Virus record (IMG/VR): IMGVR_UViG_3300027963_000123
Span: 1 to 42,508 of that record
Origin: a virus
DNA length: 42,508 nt
Direction: 5' to 3' (one strand)
Shown piece by piece: positions 1 through 9,060 of the stretch. Each line of letters starts with the position of its first letter. The first letter of the stretch is position 1. A program made the position numbers and the translations under genes. Under the pieces are notes generated by a model. That model was not told the DNA's origin. It saw nothing but the letters and a program-made list of their open reading frames with translations, and made no database searches.

Positions 1-2
1 AA

Positions 3-122
3 AAACTACGCCAAGATTTGGAAAAAGAAATTCAACTTAACCGTGACCAAATCCATTACAACAGGCAGTCCATTGCAATACTTGAAGAACGTGCCAAACA
101 TACTTGCGAGAAACCTAAATGA
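3..122 (+). CDS. 3' end of a small coiled-coil protein (partial)
   Basis: An open frame enters from the left edge and runs 39 codons to a TGA at 120-122. The visible residues are highly charged and heptad-like (segments such as LRQDLEKEIQLNRDQ and IAILEERAKH), which suggests a coiled coil. The stop overlaps the next start in an ATGA arrangement, so the two genes are probably translationally coupled. Its place just before the holin makes a small lysis-associated or hypothetical protein plausible, but the N-terminus is missing, so I cannot say whether it has a membrane anchor as an i-spanin would. Function not recognised. Confidence 0.6.
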   Translation, partial: KLRQDLEKEIQLNRDQIHYNRQSIAILEERAKHTCEKPK

Positions 123-634
123 TTACTTTACTTTCTACCATTGTTTCGTTTTTGATGGGCGGCTTGCCCAAGCTGCTGGACTTCTTTCAGGATCGTGCTG
201 ACAAGAAGCATGAGCTTGCCTTGGCCCAAATGCAAATTCAACGTGAACTAGAGATGCGTAAAGCAGGGTTTGAAGCGCAGGAACGGATTGAGCACATTAA
301 GTCTGAACAGCTTGAGATTGAAACAAAGTCGTCAGAAAAGACTGCTCTAATCGGCGCACAGCAAGCGGAGATGCAAGCCATCTACGCCCATGACACAAGC
401 CTGAACGAAGGAACTAGCCAATGGATGCACAATTTAAGAGCGTCAGTAAGGCCCGTTATCACTTACGGATTCTTCTTTCTCCTAGTGGCTATAGATATGG
501 CCCTTGCATGGCATGGTATAAGTTCTGGCGTGTCTTTTGAAAAGCTGGCAGAACAACTTTGGGATAACGAAACCCAGACTTTATTTGCTGCTATAATAAG
601 CTTCCATTTTGGAGGAAGGGCGTTTGGCAAATGA
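119..634 (+). CDS. 3TM-type holin-like membrane protein
   Basis: This 171-residue protein resembles the 3TM phage/GTA holin family, which makes holes in the inner membrane so that the endolysin reaches the cell wall. There is an N-terminal hydrophobic segment (about residues 3-22), a long charged helical region (about 24-100) with KKHELALAQMQIQRELE, a strong membrane segment (about 112-131, ITYGFFFLLVAIDMALAW) and a third hydrophobic stretch near the C-terminus (about 153-167) ending in GGRAFGK. The central 'RPVITYGFF' followed by a C-terminal 'FHFGGR' is typical of this family. It overlaps the gene before it and the GIY-YIG gene after it by ATGA junctions, and a lysozyme gene lies one gene downstream. 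Holin is the best call; activity is inferred from family and context. Confidence 0.75.
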   Translation: MITLLSTIVSFLMGGLPKLLDFFQDRADKKHELALAQMQIQRELEMRKAGFEAQERIEHIKSEQLEIETKSSEKTALIGAQQAEMQAIYAHDTSLNEGTSQWMHNLRASVRPVITYGFFFLLVAIDMALAWHGISSGVSFEKLAEQLWDNETQTLFAAIISFHFGGRAFGK

Positions 635-1110
635 CCAGTGGTGTTTACGCAGTAATCAACAAGCAGACGGGCCGAATGTACATTGGCAGTAGCGGCAACT
701 TGAGGCAGCGCATGATTAACCAGCGTTCCTTTTTGAAGACCGGACACCCCTGCGCTATTGCTGCGCTTAAACACCAATCGGTCAGCATTGACGATTTTGA
801 CTTTCGTGTGCTGCTCAAAACACCCACGGTTGAAGAAGCCAAAGAAGTTGAAACAGCTTTATTGGAGTGCTTTTGGGGGCTTGGGCTTTACAACAAATCA
901 CCACACTCCAATGGTTCTACAGGCGTAAAACGTGACCATGACGTTTATTCTGCTGGCGCTAAAAAGCAATGGGCAGACCCTGAACAGCGCGCAAAGAAGA
1001 TGCAAGCTATGCGTGGAAAACGTGAAGTGGTAACGTGTCCACATTGCGGCGTTCAAGGCGGTGGCGGCAATATGCGCCGTTATCACTTTGACGGATGCAA
1101 GAACAAATGA
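631..1110 (+). CDS. GIY-YIG family nuclease with C-terminal zinc-binding motif
   Basis: The 159-residue protein starts with a GIY-YIG nuclease domain: GVY at residues 4-6, YIG at 18-20, candidate catalytic Arg25/Arg27, a Glu around 72-74 in 'KEVETALLE' and an Asn at 88. The C-terminal third carries a basic linker and a probable zinc site formed by C136, C139, H152 and C156. This layout (nuclease plus small DNA-binding tail) is common in phage-borne homing-type or orphan GIY-YIG endonucleases. It sits between holin and endolysin, with ATGA overlap to the holin and 4 bp overlap to the endolysin start chosen here. It may be a free-standing homing endonuclease that invaded the lysis cassette. Target is unknown. 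Confidence 0.85.
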   Translation: MTSGVYAVINKQTGRMYIGSSGNLRQRMINQRSFLKTGHPCAIAALKHQSVSIDDFDFRVLLKTPTVEEAKEVETALLECFWGLGLYNKSPHSNGSTGVKRDHDVYSAGAKKQWADPEQRAKKMQAMRGKREVVTCPHCGVQGGGGNMRRYHFDGCKNK

Positions 1111-1583
1111 ACGTAAGCCCCAAAGCCATCGGCATGATCAAACACCATGAAGGTGTAAGACAGAAGCCATATAGATGCCCGGCGCGGCTCTGGACTGTGT
1201 GTGTGGGCCACGTTTTGTACCCCGAGCAGGGCAAGCTCAAAATAGACGAACGCGATGGCTTTCCTCTGCGCCCAGAGGATGATCGCAAATTTACGATGGA
1301 AGAGGTAGATGGAATACTACGTGCAGACTTGGATCGCTTTGAACGGGGTGTTGCAAAGTTTGTCCCCGTTATCCTTACCCAAGGCCAGTTCGATGCTCTT
1401 GTTAGCTTTAGCTTTAATGTTGGTTTGGGCACATTACAGCGAAGCACCCTCCGTCAAAAGGCTCTTAGGGGCGATATGGAAGGCGCTGCGGAAGAACTCT
1501 TGAAGTATTGCATGGCGGGCGGCAAAATCCTCAAAGGTCTACAAAACCGTCGAATTGACGAACGGGCCTTATTTTTAGGATAG
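1107..1583 (+). CDS. Endolysin, lysozyme-type glycoside hydrolase (GH24)
   Basis: The protein (158 residues from the start chosen) is a T4/P22-type lysozyme that cleaves the MurNAc-GlcNAc bond of peptidoglycan. The catalytic signature E-8aa-C-5aa-T is visible: E15 in 'KHHEGVR', C24, T30 in 'WTVCVGH'. T4 has Asp at the Cys position; Cys variants are known in P22-like endolysins. The stretch 'QFDALVSFSFNVGLG' (a family hallmark) follows. I chose the ATG at 1107 because it forms an ATGA overlap with the preceding stop and places E15 where family members have it; another in-frame ATG at 1095 would add four residues. I see no signal peptide or anchor, so export should depend on the holin. The 'TVCVGH' segment replaces the more usual TIGYGH. 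Confidence 0.9.
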   Translation: MNVSPKAIGMIKHHEGVRQKPYRCPARLWTVCVGHVLYPEQGKLKIDERDGFPLRPEDDRKFTMEEVDGILRADLDRFERGVAKFVPVILTQGQFDALVSFSFNVGLGTLQRSTLRQKALRGDMEGAAEELLKYCMAGGKILKGLQNRRIDERALFLG

Positions 1584-1586
1584 CTC

Positions 1587-3707
1587 ATGGCGCTCAAAAA
1601 GATACTGCTCAAATCCGGTGTCAACCGCGAGAACACCCGATACACCAACGAAAACGGTTGGTACGAATCGGACAAGGTGCGGTTTCGCCAAGGCACTCCA
1701 GAAAAGATCGGTGGCTGGGTGCGAGTATCTGCCAACACTTTTTTGGGCACCTGCCGATCTCTTTGGGCATGGGTGACGCTTGGCTCTGAGAAGCTCGTTG
1801 GTGTTGGCACCAACCTCAAGTTTTACATCTCAAGCGGCGGCGCGTATTTTGATACAACCCCCTACGATTTTGTTCATGCGTTAGGCTCCAACCCATTTAC
1901 TACAGCTACTTCAAGCAATCAAACCATTGGCGGAGTGGCTTACACCACAGTCACGGTTACCGATGCGGCTGGTGGATATACTGTTAACAACTTTGTAGAC
2001 CTGTATAACGCGCCTACCGTTAACGGCGTAGTACTTACCGGTAGTTTTCAAATTACCTCTACAGCCTCCACGACTTACACCATTCTTGTACCCGGAACAG
2101 CATCCTCTTCTGGGTCGGGCGGCGGCACAGGGGTGTATGCGTTTTATGAGATTGACACCGGCCCCGAATACGCAGTGCCTGTAACAGGCTGGGGCGCAGG
2201 TACTTGGGGTTCTGGCACTTGGGGTATTGGTGTTACGGGTACGGATCCTGTGCGCTTATGGAGTCAGTTTAACTTTGGCGAGGACTTGATATTTGGCCCT
2301 CGTGGGGGAGGCATCTATTACTGGGATGCTTCAACAGGCTACCGGACAACTACCTTTACAGTCACGATTGCCAGTCCTGCGGTGGTAACGTTTGCGGTTT
2401 CTTTGCCTAATAACACGGCAGTGCAACTTTTAACTACGGGCGCTCTTCCAACCGGTTTAGTTCCCGGTACAGTCTATTACGTACTTAATGCTTCCGGTTT
2501 CACCTGTAACCTTGCGGCGACACCGGGCGGCGCGGCAATTAATACAACAGGTACGCAATCAGGCACTCATTACTTATCCATGCGGGGTATTAACGTAGCC
2601 AACCTTGCGGGCGCATCAGACGTGCCGATTCAGCAGAACTACATTGTGGTGTCAGATATCAACCGCTTTGTGTTTGCTCTTGGATGCACGGAGTATGGGG
2701 CTACCACATTTAACCCTATGCTGGTTCGCTGGGCCGACCAAGAGTCTGTAACAGACTGGACGCCTTCGGCTACAACCCAAGCGGGGTTTTTACAGCTTTC
2801 TCATGGCTCACAGATTGTCACTGCCATTCAGTCACGCCAAGAGATTTTGGTGTGGACAGACTCTTCTCTGTATTCAATGCAGTATGTGGGCGCACCTATA
2901 GTTTGGAAGGCCGACATTGTTGGTGACAACATTTCTATCGCGGGTCAAAACGCTGTTGCATACGCCAACGGTGTGTCTTATTGGATGGGCGTAGACAAGT
3001 TTTACAAATACGATGGCCGCACGCAGACCATGCGTTGTGACTTGCGCCAATACATATTTTCCGACATAAATAACGCACAGTTTGATCAAGTGTGCGCGGG
3101 TACAAACGAAGGATTTAACGAAGTCTGGTGGTTCTATTGCTCATTGAACTCCAACCAGATTGACCGCTACGCAGTCTACAACTACGCTGAAGACATCTGG
3201 TATTACGGCAACTTGGCACGAACAGCGTGGCTGGACACAGGGGTGCTGAACAACCCAATTGGCGCGACTTACCTCAACAATATTGTGACCCATGAAGTAG
3301 GTTATGACGATGATTCGTCAGGCACAACAGCGCCAATAGAGGCGTCAATCACTTCCGCTGAATTTGACGTTGATGATGGACAGAAATTTATGTTCATCTA
3401 TCGTATGCTGCCAGACGTGACGTTCCGTAACTCTACCGCCGCAAGCCCTTCAATCACCATGACGCTGTACCCGTTGCAGAACTCAGGCTCCGGGTATAAC
3501 GACCCCACATCTGTGGGCGGTTCTAATTATGCTGCTGTAACCCGTACAGCCACCGTACCTGTGGAAGCGTTTACAGGTCAGGTGTTTGTTAGAGTGCGCG
3601 GGCGTCAATTGGCAATGAAAGTGTCTTCAAACGCGCTAGGCGTAGCATGGCAGCTTGGTTCGCCCAGAATTGATATCAGACCTGATGGCCTACGTGGAAA
3701 TACGTGA
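1587..3707 (+). CDS. P22 gp10-like DNA stabilisation / tail hub protein
   Basis: This 706-residue virion protein begins with a pattern (SGVNRENTRYTNENGWYESDKVRFRQGTPEKIGGW, given here as overlapping short family blocks NRENTRYTNE, WYESDKVRFR and PEKIGGW) typical of the packaged-DNA-stabilisation proteins related to P22 gp10, which close the portal channel and form the tail hub. The rest is beta-rich, with many G/T/S-rich segments and 'VWTDSSLYSMQYVG' and 'YWMGVDKFYKYDGRTQ' blocks that look like propeller blades. The start has an AGGA Shine-Dalgarno site. The gene is followed by a GTGA-coupled small gene and then by large internal-virion-type genes, which fits a neck/tail position. An alternative is a generic phage tail protein of the same fold. 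Confidence 0.7.
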   Translation: MALKKILLKSGVNRENTRYTNENGWYESDKVRFRQGTPEKIGGWVRVSANTFLGTCRSLWAWVTLGSEKLVGVGTNLKFYISSGGAYFDTTPYDFVHALGSNPFTTATSSNQTIGGVAYTTVTVTDAAGGYTVNNFVDLYNAPTVNGVVLTGSFQITSTASTTYTILVPGTASSSGSGGGTGVYAFYEIDTGPEYAVPVTGWGAGTWGSGTWGIGVTGTDPVRLWSQFNFGEDLIFGPRGGGIYYWDASTGYRTTTFTVTIASPAVVTFAVSLPNNTAVQLLTTGALPTGLVPGTVYYVLNASGFTCNLAATPGGAAINTTGTQSGTHYLSMRGINVANLAGASDVPIQQNYIVVSDINRFVFALGCTEYGATTFNPMLVRWADQESVTDWTPSATTQAGFLQLSHGSQIVTAIQSRQEILVWTDSSLYSMQYVGAPIVWKADIVGDNISIAGQNAVAYANGVSYWMGVDKFYKYDGRTQTMRCDLRQYIFSDINNAQFDQVCAGTNEGFNEVWWFYCSLNSNQIDRYAVYNYAEDIWYYGNLARTAWLDTGVLNNPIGATYLNNIVTHEVGYDDDSSGTTAPIEASITSAEFDVDDGQKFMFIYRMLPDVTFRNSTAASPSITMTLYPLQNSGSGYNDPTSVGGSNYAAVTRTATVPVEAFTGQVFVRVRGRQLAMKVSSNALGVAWQLGSPRIDIRPDGLRGNT

Positions 3708-4018
3708 GTACAAGCTTTATCAATCAAGTAGTCCCGCCAGCCCTACCGCTGGCGCGGGATCAGTACGAACGTCCATACCAAGACCAGCTTAACAACATCT
3801 TACGTTTGTACTTTGTGCAGCTAAATGCTGCGGTGAATCTTTTACAAGCACCGCCAGTTTATTTGGTGGCAACGTTACCAAGCGCAGTTGACTCTGGAGT
3901 AGGTGCAAGATCATTCGTAACCAATGCAAGCGGCCCTACGTTTGGTTCCGTAGTTGTGGGCGGCGGAGCAGTTAAAGTACCCGTGTATTCAGACGGAACC
4001 AATTGGAGAGTGGGATGA
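3704..4018 (+). CDS. Small virion-associated protein, unknown function
   Basis: A 104-residue protein that starts with GTG at 3704, overlapping the TGA of the gp10-like gene (GTGA). The C-terminal half has the pattern LPSA...GARSFVTNASGPTFG then 'VPVYSDGTNW', a beta-rich ending that recurs in phage structural operons. I cannot name a function. The coupling to the tail gene before it and the small gene after it (ATGA at 4015-4018) argues that it is a real member of the late operon. Confidence 0.75.
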   Translation: MSTSFINQVVPPALPLARDQYERPYQDQLNNILRLYFVQLNAAVNLLQAPPVYLVATLPSAVDSGVGARSFVTNASGPTFGSVVVGGGAVKVPVYSDGTNWRVG

Positions 4019-4500
4019 AGCCGCATCACGTTAACAGTAAACAGCACATGCTATCTAACACTGACATTATGTTAGTAGCCGCGCACGACCACCCAGAAAC
4101 TGCAAAGGAAAACTACAAACAGGCAGGTAGCCCTAAGCAAATTACACCAGAACTGCTGATGTATACCATATTTGACAAGCTGTTTACCCAGCCTAATATC
4201 ATTAGATTGAGGGAGGGGAACACTTTATTTACCATAACTGCGGGTGAAAAAGGCGCATTGTTTATGATGTTTGATGCTGACACACCTAACAATACAATTA
4301 ACAACATTACCGTTACTTGTGAAGCTGCACGTAAAATGGGATTTAAAAAGTTAGTGGCCCCAGTAGAAAACGACATGGTTAAAAAAATGTCTAAGAGGGC
4401 TTTTGAGAAAAACAAAAAAGCTGGGGATAAATACAACGTAGACGGCGATTTTGTAATTTTGGAGTTTGGAAATGGTTCAGGTCGTACAAAAAACTCTTGA
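4015..4500 (+). CDS. Hypothetical late protein, possible acetyltransferase-like fold
   Basis: This 161-residue protein starts at an ATG overlapping the stop of the gene before it, with a GGAGAG site 4 bp upstream; a longer reading from a TTG at 4003 is less likely. It has an alternating beta/alpha pattern: 'LFTITAGEKGALFMMFD' (strands), then 'VTCEAARKMGFKKLVAPVEN' (helix plus strand), a basic helix, and a terminal 'GDFVILEFG' strand. This layout is reminiscent of the GNAT-like small proteins placed next to internal-core genes in T7-like phages, but that similarity is my inference from order and pattern only. It overlaps the next gene by 29 bp. Confidence 0.7.
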   Translation: MKPHHVNSKQHMLSNTDIMLVAAHDHPETAKENYKQAGSPKQITPELLMYTIFDKLFTQPNIIRLREGNTLFTITAGEKGALFMMFDADTPNNTINNITVTCEAARKMGFKKLVAPVENDMVKKMSKRAFEKNKKAGDKYNVDGDFVILEFGNGSGRTKNS

Positions 4501-6970
4501 TACCGTTGTTGGTACTGTTGGTAAGGCTCTTACCGGGACTACTCAACTCGTAAACAACATTATTCAAAACCCGCTGCCTGTTGTCACGATGGTAGCGGCG
4601 ACGTGGGCGCTTGGCCCTGCTGGGCTTACACAGGCTGGAATAGTCAGCACCACAGCAGGTGCTGCTGCATTAGCTGCTGGGTCTATTGCTGCATACCAAG
4701 GAAAGAATGTGGGGGATATCGCTAAGAGTGCTTTGTTGGCTTATGGCGGTAGCGAGTTTGCAAAATATACTGGGGTGGCGGATTTTACATCCGCAGTTGG
4801 AAACAGCATTGGTGGTACTGCGGGTTCAGCAGTTGCATCTGGATTAAACAACGCCATGTTTAATTCCACCGTTGCTTTGCTTGGTGGTAAAGATGTAGGT
4901 CAAGCGTTTGGTGCTGGTTTCTTGGGTGGCGCTGCGGGTTCTCTTGCTGGTTCTGCAATGAGTTCAGAAGTAGGCAAAAGTTTTTTTGGGAATGTAAAAG
5001 AATCATTTGGCTTAGATGATAGCCAGATGAAATACATCCAAGGCGCTGCTACCACAATGAGCACTGCGGCCATTTCTGGGCAAGATCCGCAACTTGCGCT
5101 TACAAACTACGTAGCTCAAAACATTGCCAATATAGGAAAAACAGAACTTGGCAAACAATTTACTTCGGCTAAAGAAGCGTTTATAACGTCCAAATTGGAT
5201 TTGGAACAAGAGGCGGATAACCAGCAACAAATTATCAACAAAAGAAACGCTTTGTACGAAGAAGCAAAACCTGTATTAGACCAATATACAAGTTTAGCTG
5301 ATGAATATAAAAATGCTGCTAGTAATATTACGACAGCAAACGACTATATTCAAAAAAACCGTGGTAACTATGACTATTGGATGATGCTTTATAACAATGA
5401 TAAAGCCTCATACGCAAAAAAATATGGAATGGTATTGGATAATGAGGGCAATCTTGGAACTCAAGGTTGGGACATGGACAGCGGCATAACATTTTACAGA
5501 AGCGATATTAACGATTCATTTGGCCCATCACAATCCAATATTGAAAATATAAACAATGAGGCCAACAAACTAAAACCCTACACAGATGTTATAGATAAAT
5601 ACCGTCCCACCATTGAAACGCTCCGCCCAAAACTTGAAGACTTGAACACAAAACTTGCGGACTACAGTACAAAGTTCAATGGTTACGACGCTGACATACA
5701 AGCTAGTAACGACAAGATTACTAAGCTATCAGACACATTTGCGGATAGAGCCGCTGAGTTTGAAAAAACATCAAAACAAGTTGGCACCTCTTTAGTAGAC
5801 ACTGCCACAAGCGATATTGAACTTGCTAATATTAAACAGCAAGAAGAGGCCGCAAGAGAAGCTGTAAGACAAGAGGAAGAGCGTCAAAATACGTTACGTA
5901 TAGAAGCAGAGCGTAGGGCCGAAGAAGCTAGACAAGCAGAAATTGATAAACAAGAAGAACTTAGAAGGGCGCAGGAATTAGAAGCACAACAAAAAGCCGA
6001 TGCTGATCGTATTGCCGAAGATATTGCAGCAGAAGAAAATATTAGACGAATTGAAGAAGAGCGACGTCGTAAAGCTGAAGAGGCTCGTGTAAAAGCACAG
6101 GCAGAAGCTGATCGACAAGCCGAATTGGCTCGGCAACAAAAAGACGAAGAAGAAAGAACCAAGGCGGAGGAGTTGCGTAGGATTGCTCAGGAAGAAGCCG
6201 ATAGACAAGCGGAGATAGTTAAACAAGCCGAAGAAGAACGACGTAGGCAAGAGGAGCAACAACCTCCTCCTGTTGAGCCGGAAAACAAGCCGCCTCCAGC
6301 AGAGGTTCCCGGAGAAAATGGCGGGACGTTAACGGTTGATCCCGAAACTGGAGGGGTAGATGTCCAAGAACCGGCGATTGATTCCCAACCACCGGGTGCT
6401 GTATATGATATTGACGACACAGACATAGGGTCTGAGATTGGTTCTGAGACTGTAACGACCAGCCCCGGCGAAGAACCTCTTGCGGACTTGAGTAAATCTG
6501 GCGTCATGATGCCGGATGGTAGTTTTAAAACTTGGGCCGAGTTAGATGAACTAGCTGGTGTTCCACCCGGCACAATTTACACCGACGGCGGTACAACAAT
6601 TACAGAACAAGAATTACTGGATATTCTTAATCATACTTATACGCCTAAAGGAACAACTCCTAAACCGACTACGCCGACCACACCTAAACCTACTACACCA
6701 GCACCAACTACACCTAAACCTACTACACCAGCACCAACTACTCCTGCGCCTACTACTCCCGTAGCTCAACAGCAGTCTAACCCCTTGGGGATGTTGGCTT
6801 TATTGGACGTGCTTGGGCAACAACCGCAGCAGCAACCGGCTATGCAAGACCCATATGCCAAGATAAAATCATTTCAAGGCGATTTATTTGGCGAAGACAT
6901 TAGCACCGACTTTCTGAGTGCCGCTACCGGTGGGTCTGTTGATGACCTGCTAAGACTATTGAGGAGCTAA
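4472..6970 (+). CDS. Large coiled-coil virion protein with Thr/Pro-rich C-terminal region
   Basis: An 832-residue protein from the ATG at 4472, with GGAG 7 bp upstream; a TTG two codons earlier is an unlikely start. The N-terminal ~180 residues are Ala/Gly-rich and hydrophobic with glycine-zipper-like repeats (for example 'AGTTAGAAALAAGSIAAY'). The middle is helical with many Q/N/K residues. About residues 455-605 form an almost uninterrupted E/R/A/Q-rich coiled coil (repeats of EEARR, EERRR and AEADRQAE). It then becomes acidic and Pro-rich, with a short TPKPTTPAPT repeat, and ends in a normal folded-looking tail. Its place between a tail hub gene and further large internal proteins suggests an ejected or internal virion protein. 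No enzymatic motif seen. Confidence 0.8.
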   Translation: MVQVVQKTLDTVVGTVGKALTGTTQLVNNIIQNPLPVVTMVAATWALGPAGLTQAGIVSTTAGAAALAAGSIAAYQGKNVGDIAKSALLAYGGSEFAKYTGVADFTSAVGNSIGGTAGSAVASGLNNAMFNSTVALLGGKDVGQAFGAGFLGGAAGSLAGSAMSSEVGKSFFGNVKESFGLDDSQMKYIQGAATTMSTAAISGQDPQLALTNYVAQNIANIGKTELGKQFTSAKEAFITSKLDLEQEADNQQQIINKRNALYEEAKPVLDQYTSLADEYKNAASNITTANDYIQKNRGNYDYWMMLYNNDKASYAKKYGMVLDNEGNLGTQGWDMDSGITFYRSDINDSFGPSQSNIENINNEANKLKPYTDVIDKYRPTIETLRPKLEDLNTKLADYSTKFNGYDADIQASNDKITKLSDTFADRAAEFEKTSKQVGTSLVDTATSDIELANIKQQEEAAREAVRQEEERQNTLRIEAERRAEEARQAEIDKQEELRRAQELEAQQKADADRIAEDIAAEENIRRIEEERRRKAEEARVKAQAEADRQAELARQQKDEEERTKAEELRRIAQEEADRQAEIVKQAEEERRRQEEQQPPPVEPENKPPPAEVPGENGGTLTVDPETGGVDVQEPAIDSQPPGAVYDIDDTDIGSEIGSETVTTSPGEEPLADLSKSGVMMPDGSFKTWAELDELAGVPPGTIYTDGGTTITEQELLDILNHTYTPKGTTPKPTTPTTPKPTTPAPTTPKPTTPAPTTPAPTTPVAQQQSNPLGMLALLDVLGQQPQQQPAMQDPYAKIKSFQGDLFGEDISTDFLSAATGGSVDDLLRLLRS
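6683..6742 (+). repeat. 30-bp tandem repeat encoding a Thr/Pro linker
   Basis: Two adjacent 30-bp units (6683-6712 and 6713-6742) encode PKPTTPAPTT inside the C-terminal linker of the coiled-coil virion gene, flanked by further partial units. In-frame repeat of this kind gives a flexible extended linker and can change length by slippage. Confidence 0.85.
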
Positions 6971-6972
6971 AA

Positions 6973-9051
6973 ATGGCAGACACTTCTTACGATCCGTTTT
7001 ACGAATATACAGACCCTATTAGATTTGACGGTATTGATAATGAAAATAGCGCGGGTAATTACGGGGCTGGCAGCGCGGGCTATGGCGGACTTGACAGTGA
7101 CTGGCAACCCGTAGAGTTACAAGACGGCTCTATTATTTACCAAGCAAATGGTTCTTACATTGATGCCCTTGGCAATCCAGTAACTTCAACAGGACAGCCT
7201 CGTACTGATGTCCCCGGCACAGTGTATGGCAACAATGTAGTTGGTGCGAACGACCCCTTCGTTAAGTGGCTCAACAGCACGCTAGGTACAAAGCTCACTG
7301 ATAAACAGTTCACTGCAATGGGTATCGGTGCTGGTGGTATTGCGGGCCTGATGGGGGCAATGACCCCAACTCGCAATCCTGTGGGTTACCAAGGCAGCGT
7401 GGACATGTCGAGACAGGCGGTGCGTCAGCAGGTGCCCCAATCAACTACCCCCCGTGAGTATGGTGCTCCAGCTATGGGGCGTCGTTATTTCACAGATACA
7501 CAATACACCAATCCTGCTGGGCTTGCCGCTGCCCAAGCCAACGCCGCTCAACAAGCGCAAGCTATTGCTGCTCAACAAGCACCAGTACAAGCCGCACAAG
7601 GAGGTCTTATGTATGCAGCCAAAGGGCGTTATTTACGTGGTGAAACAGACGGCATGGCTGACAGGATTCGCACATCAATCGACGGCACACAACCTGCCGC
7701 ACTAAGCCACGGTGAGTTCATCATCCCCGCAGATGTGGTGTCCCACTTGGGTAACGGCAACTCTGACGCTGGGGCTAAAAAACTCAAAGATATGATGAGC
7801 CGTGTCCGTCAGGCGCGTACAGGCACTACAAAGCAAGGTAAGGAAATCAACCCTAACAAATTCATGCCCGGCGGGTTGGCTCAGTCAAGCTACGCTACGG
7901 GCGGTGAAGTACAGAGATTTGCTACTGGCACTGAAGTAAGCGGTGCAGCTTTATCCCAAGGCTTAACCGGCACCGAGTCCAACTTGTCTAACTTTGCTGG
8001 CCCATACGTGACCAACATGTTGAGCCAAGGCCAAGCGTTGGCAAATGCGCCTTATCAAGCCTATGGCGGGCAACTAACCGCAGGTACATCACCGCTGCAA
8101 CAACAGGCATTTAACCAAGCCTCTAGTTTAGAAGTTCCTTCCGCTATTGGGCAAGCGGCGACAACTGCTGGAAATATAGCCAACACGGCTCAGGGAATGG
8201 CATACAACCCCGCTACGTTTGGCAATCAATTTAACGCACCGGGCGCATACCAAAATACAGCGTTTAATACGGGTACGTTTGGCACCGATCAAGCCCAGCA
8301 GTACATGAACCCGTACATAAAGTCTGCGCTTGATCCACAGATTGCAGAGTTGCAACGGCAAGGCCAAATTCAGAACTTGCAAAACCAAGCCAAAGCCACC
8401 AGTATGGGCGCATTTGGCGGGTCAGGCTCACGCCTCATGCAGACTGAAACACAGCGCAACACATTAGACAAAATACAGCAAGCTTTAGGTCAGGGCTACG
8501 GCAATGCTTTTGATAGAGCACAAGCGGCATTTAATGCAGACCAAGCTCGTAATCTGCAAGCACAACAAGCAGCCGAACAATCTAAACAGTTTGGTGCTTC
8601 ACAAGGAATGACCGCAGCCCAATTGGCAGCGCAATACGGTTTATCCGGTCAACAAGCCACAGAAGCTTCACGTCAGTTTGGGGCCAACTACGGCTTACAA
8701 GGACTGAACACGGCCCTGCAAGGTGCTCAGACCCAAGGGCAATTAGGTACAGCACAGAATCAAGCGGCTCTTTCAAATCTGAATGCTCTCTCCGGTTTGG
8801 GCGCAACCCAACGTGGCCTTGAATCTGAGGCCGTTGCCGCAGACAAAGCGCAGTTTGAAGAGGAACGTGCTAACCCATATAAGATGGTGCAGTTCCAACA
8901 ATCTTTGTTACAAGGTTTACCTTTGGCGGCGCAAAACTATACTGTGGCACAACCTAGCCTGTATCAGCAACTTGCTGGTGGTACAAGCGGGCTTGCTACT
9001 CTTCTGGGTAATTTAGGGTATACCCTACCCGGATCGACAGCAGCTAAATAA
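6973..9051 (+). CDS. Internal virion / structural protein, Q- and A-rich
   Basis: The 692-residue protein contains a recognisable block found in many podovirus virion proteins: 'GGLMYAAKGRYLRGETDGM' then 'IDGTQPAALSHGEFIIPADV', 'SHLGNGNSDAGAKKL' and 'RQARTGTTKQGKEINP' (about residues 213-296). The C-terminal 370 residues are very rich in Gln, Ala and Asn with helical repeats (for example AAEQSKQFGASQG and AEASRQFGANYG), typical of long helical internal-core or tail-tube-extending proteins. GAGGAG precedes the start. It is the second of four consecutive large genes, with only 2-9 bp between them. Likely role: internal core / ejection protein; the exact counterpart in model phages is not clear. 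Confidence 0.8.
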   Translation: MADTSYDPFYEYTDPIRFDGIDNENSAGNYGAGSAGYGGLDSDWQPVELQDGSIIYQANGSYIDALGNPVTSTGQPRTDVPGTVYGNNVVGANDPFVKWLNSTLGTKLTDKQFTAMGIGAGGIAGLMGAMTPTRNPVGYQGSVDMSRQAVRQQVPQSTTPREYGAPAMGRRYFTDTQYTNPAGLAAAQANAAQQAQAIAAQQAPVQAAQGGLMYAAKGRYLRGETDGMADRIRTSIDGTQPAALSHGEFIIPADVVSHLGNGNSDAGAKKLKDMMSRVRQARTGTTKQGKEINPNKFMPGGLAQSSYATGGEVQRFATGTEVSGAALSQGLTGTESNLSNFAGPYVTNMLSQGQALANAPYQAYGGQLTAGTSPLQQQAFNQASSLEVPSAIGQAATTAGNIANTAQGMAYNPATFGNQFNAPGAYQNTAFNTGTFGTDQAQQYMNPYIKSALDPQIAELQRQGQIQNLQNQAKATSMGAFGGSGSRLMQTETQRNTLDKIQQALGQGYGNAFDRAQAAFNADQARNLQAQQAAEQSKQFGASQGMTAAQLAAQYGLSGQQATEASRQFGANYGLQGLNTALQGAQTQGQLGTAQNQAALSNLNALSGLGATQRGLESEAVAADKAQFEEERANPYKMVQFQQSLLQGLPLAAQNYTVAQPSLYQQLAGGTSGLATLLGNLGYTLPGSTAAK

Positions 9052-9060
9052 GGACACATC

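Noticed and set aside
5884-6573. Long minus-strand open frames opposite the coiled-coil gene
   Set aside because: Low-complexity mirror of the E/R/A-rich and Pro-rich coding region; no ribosome sites and wrong strand for the late block.
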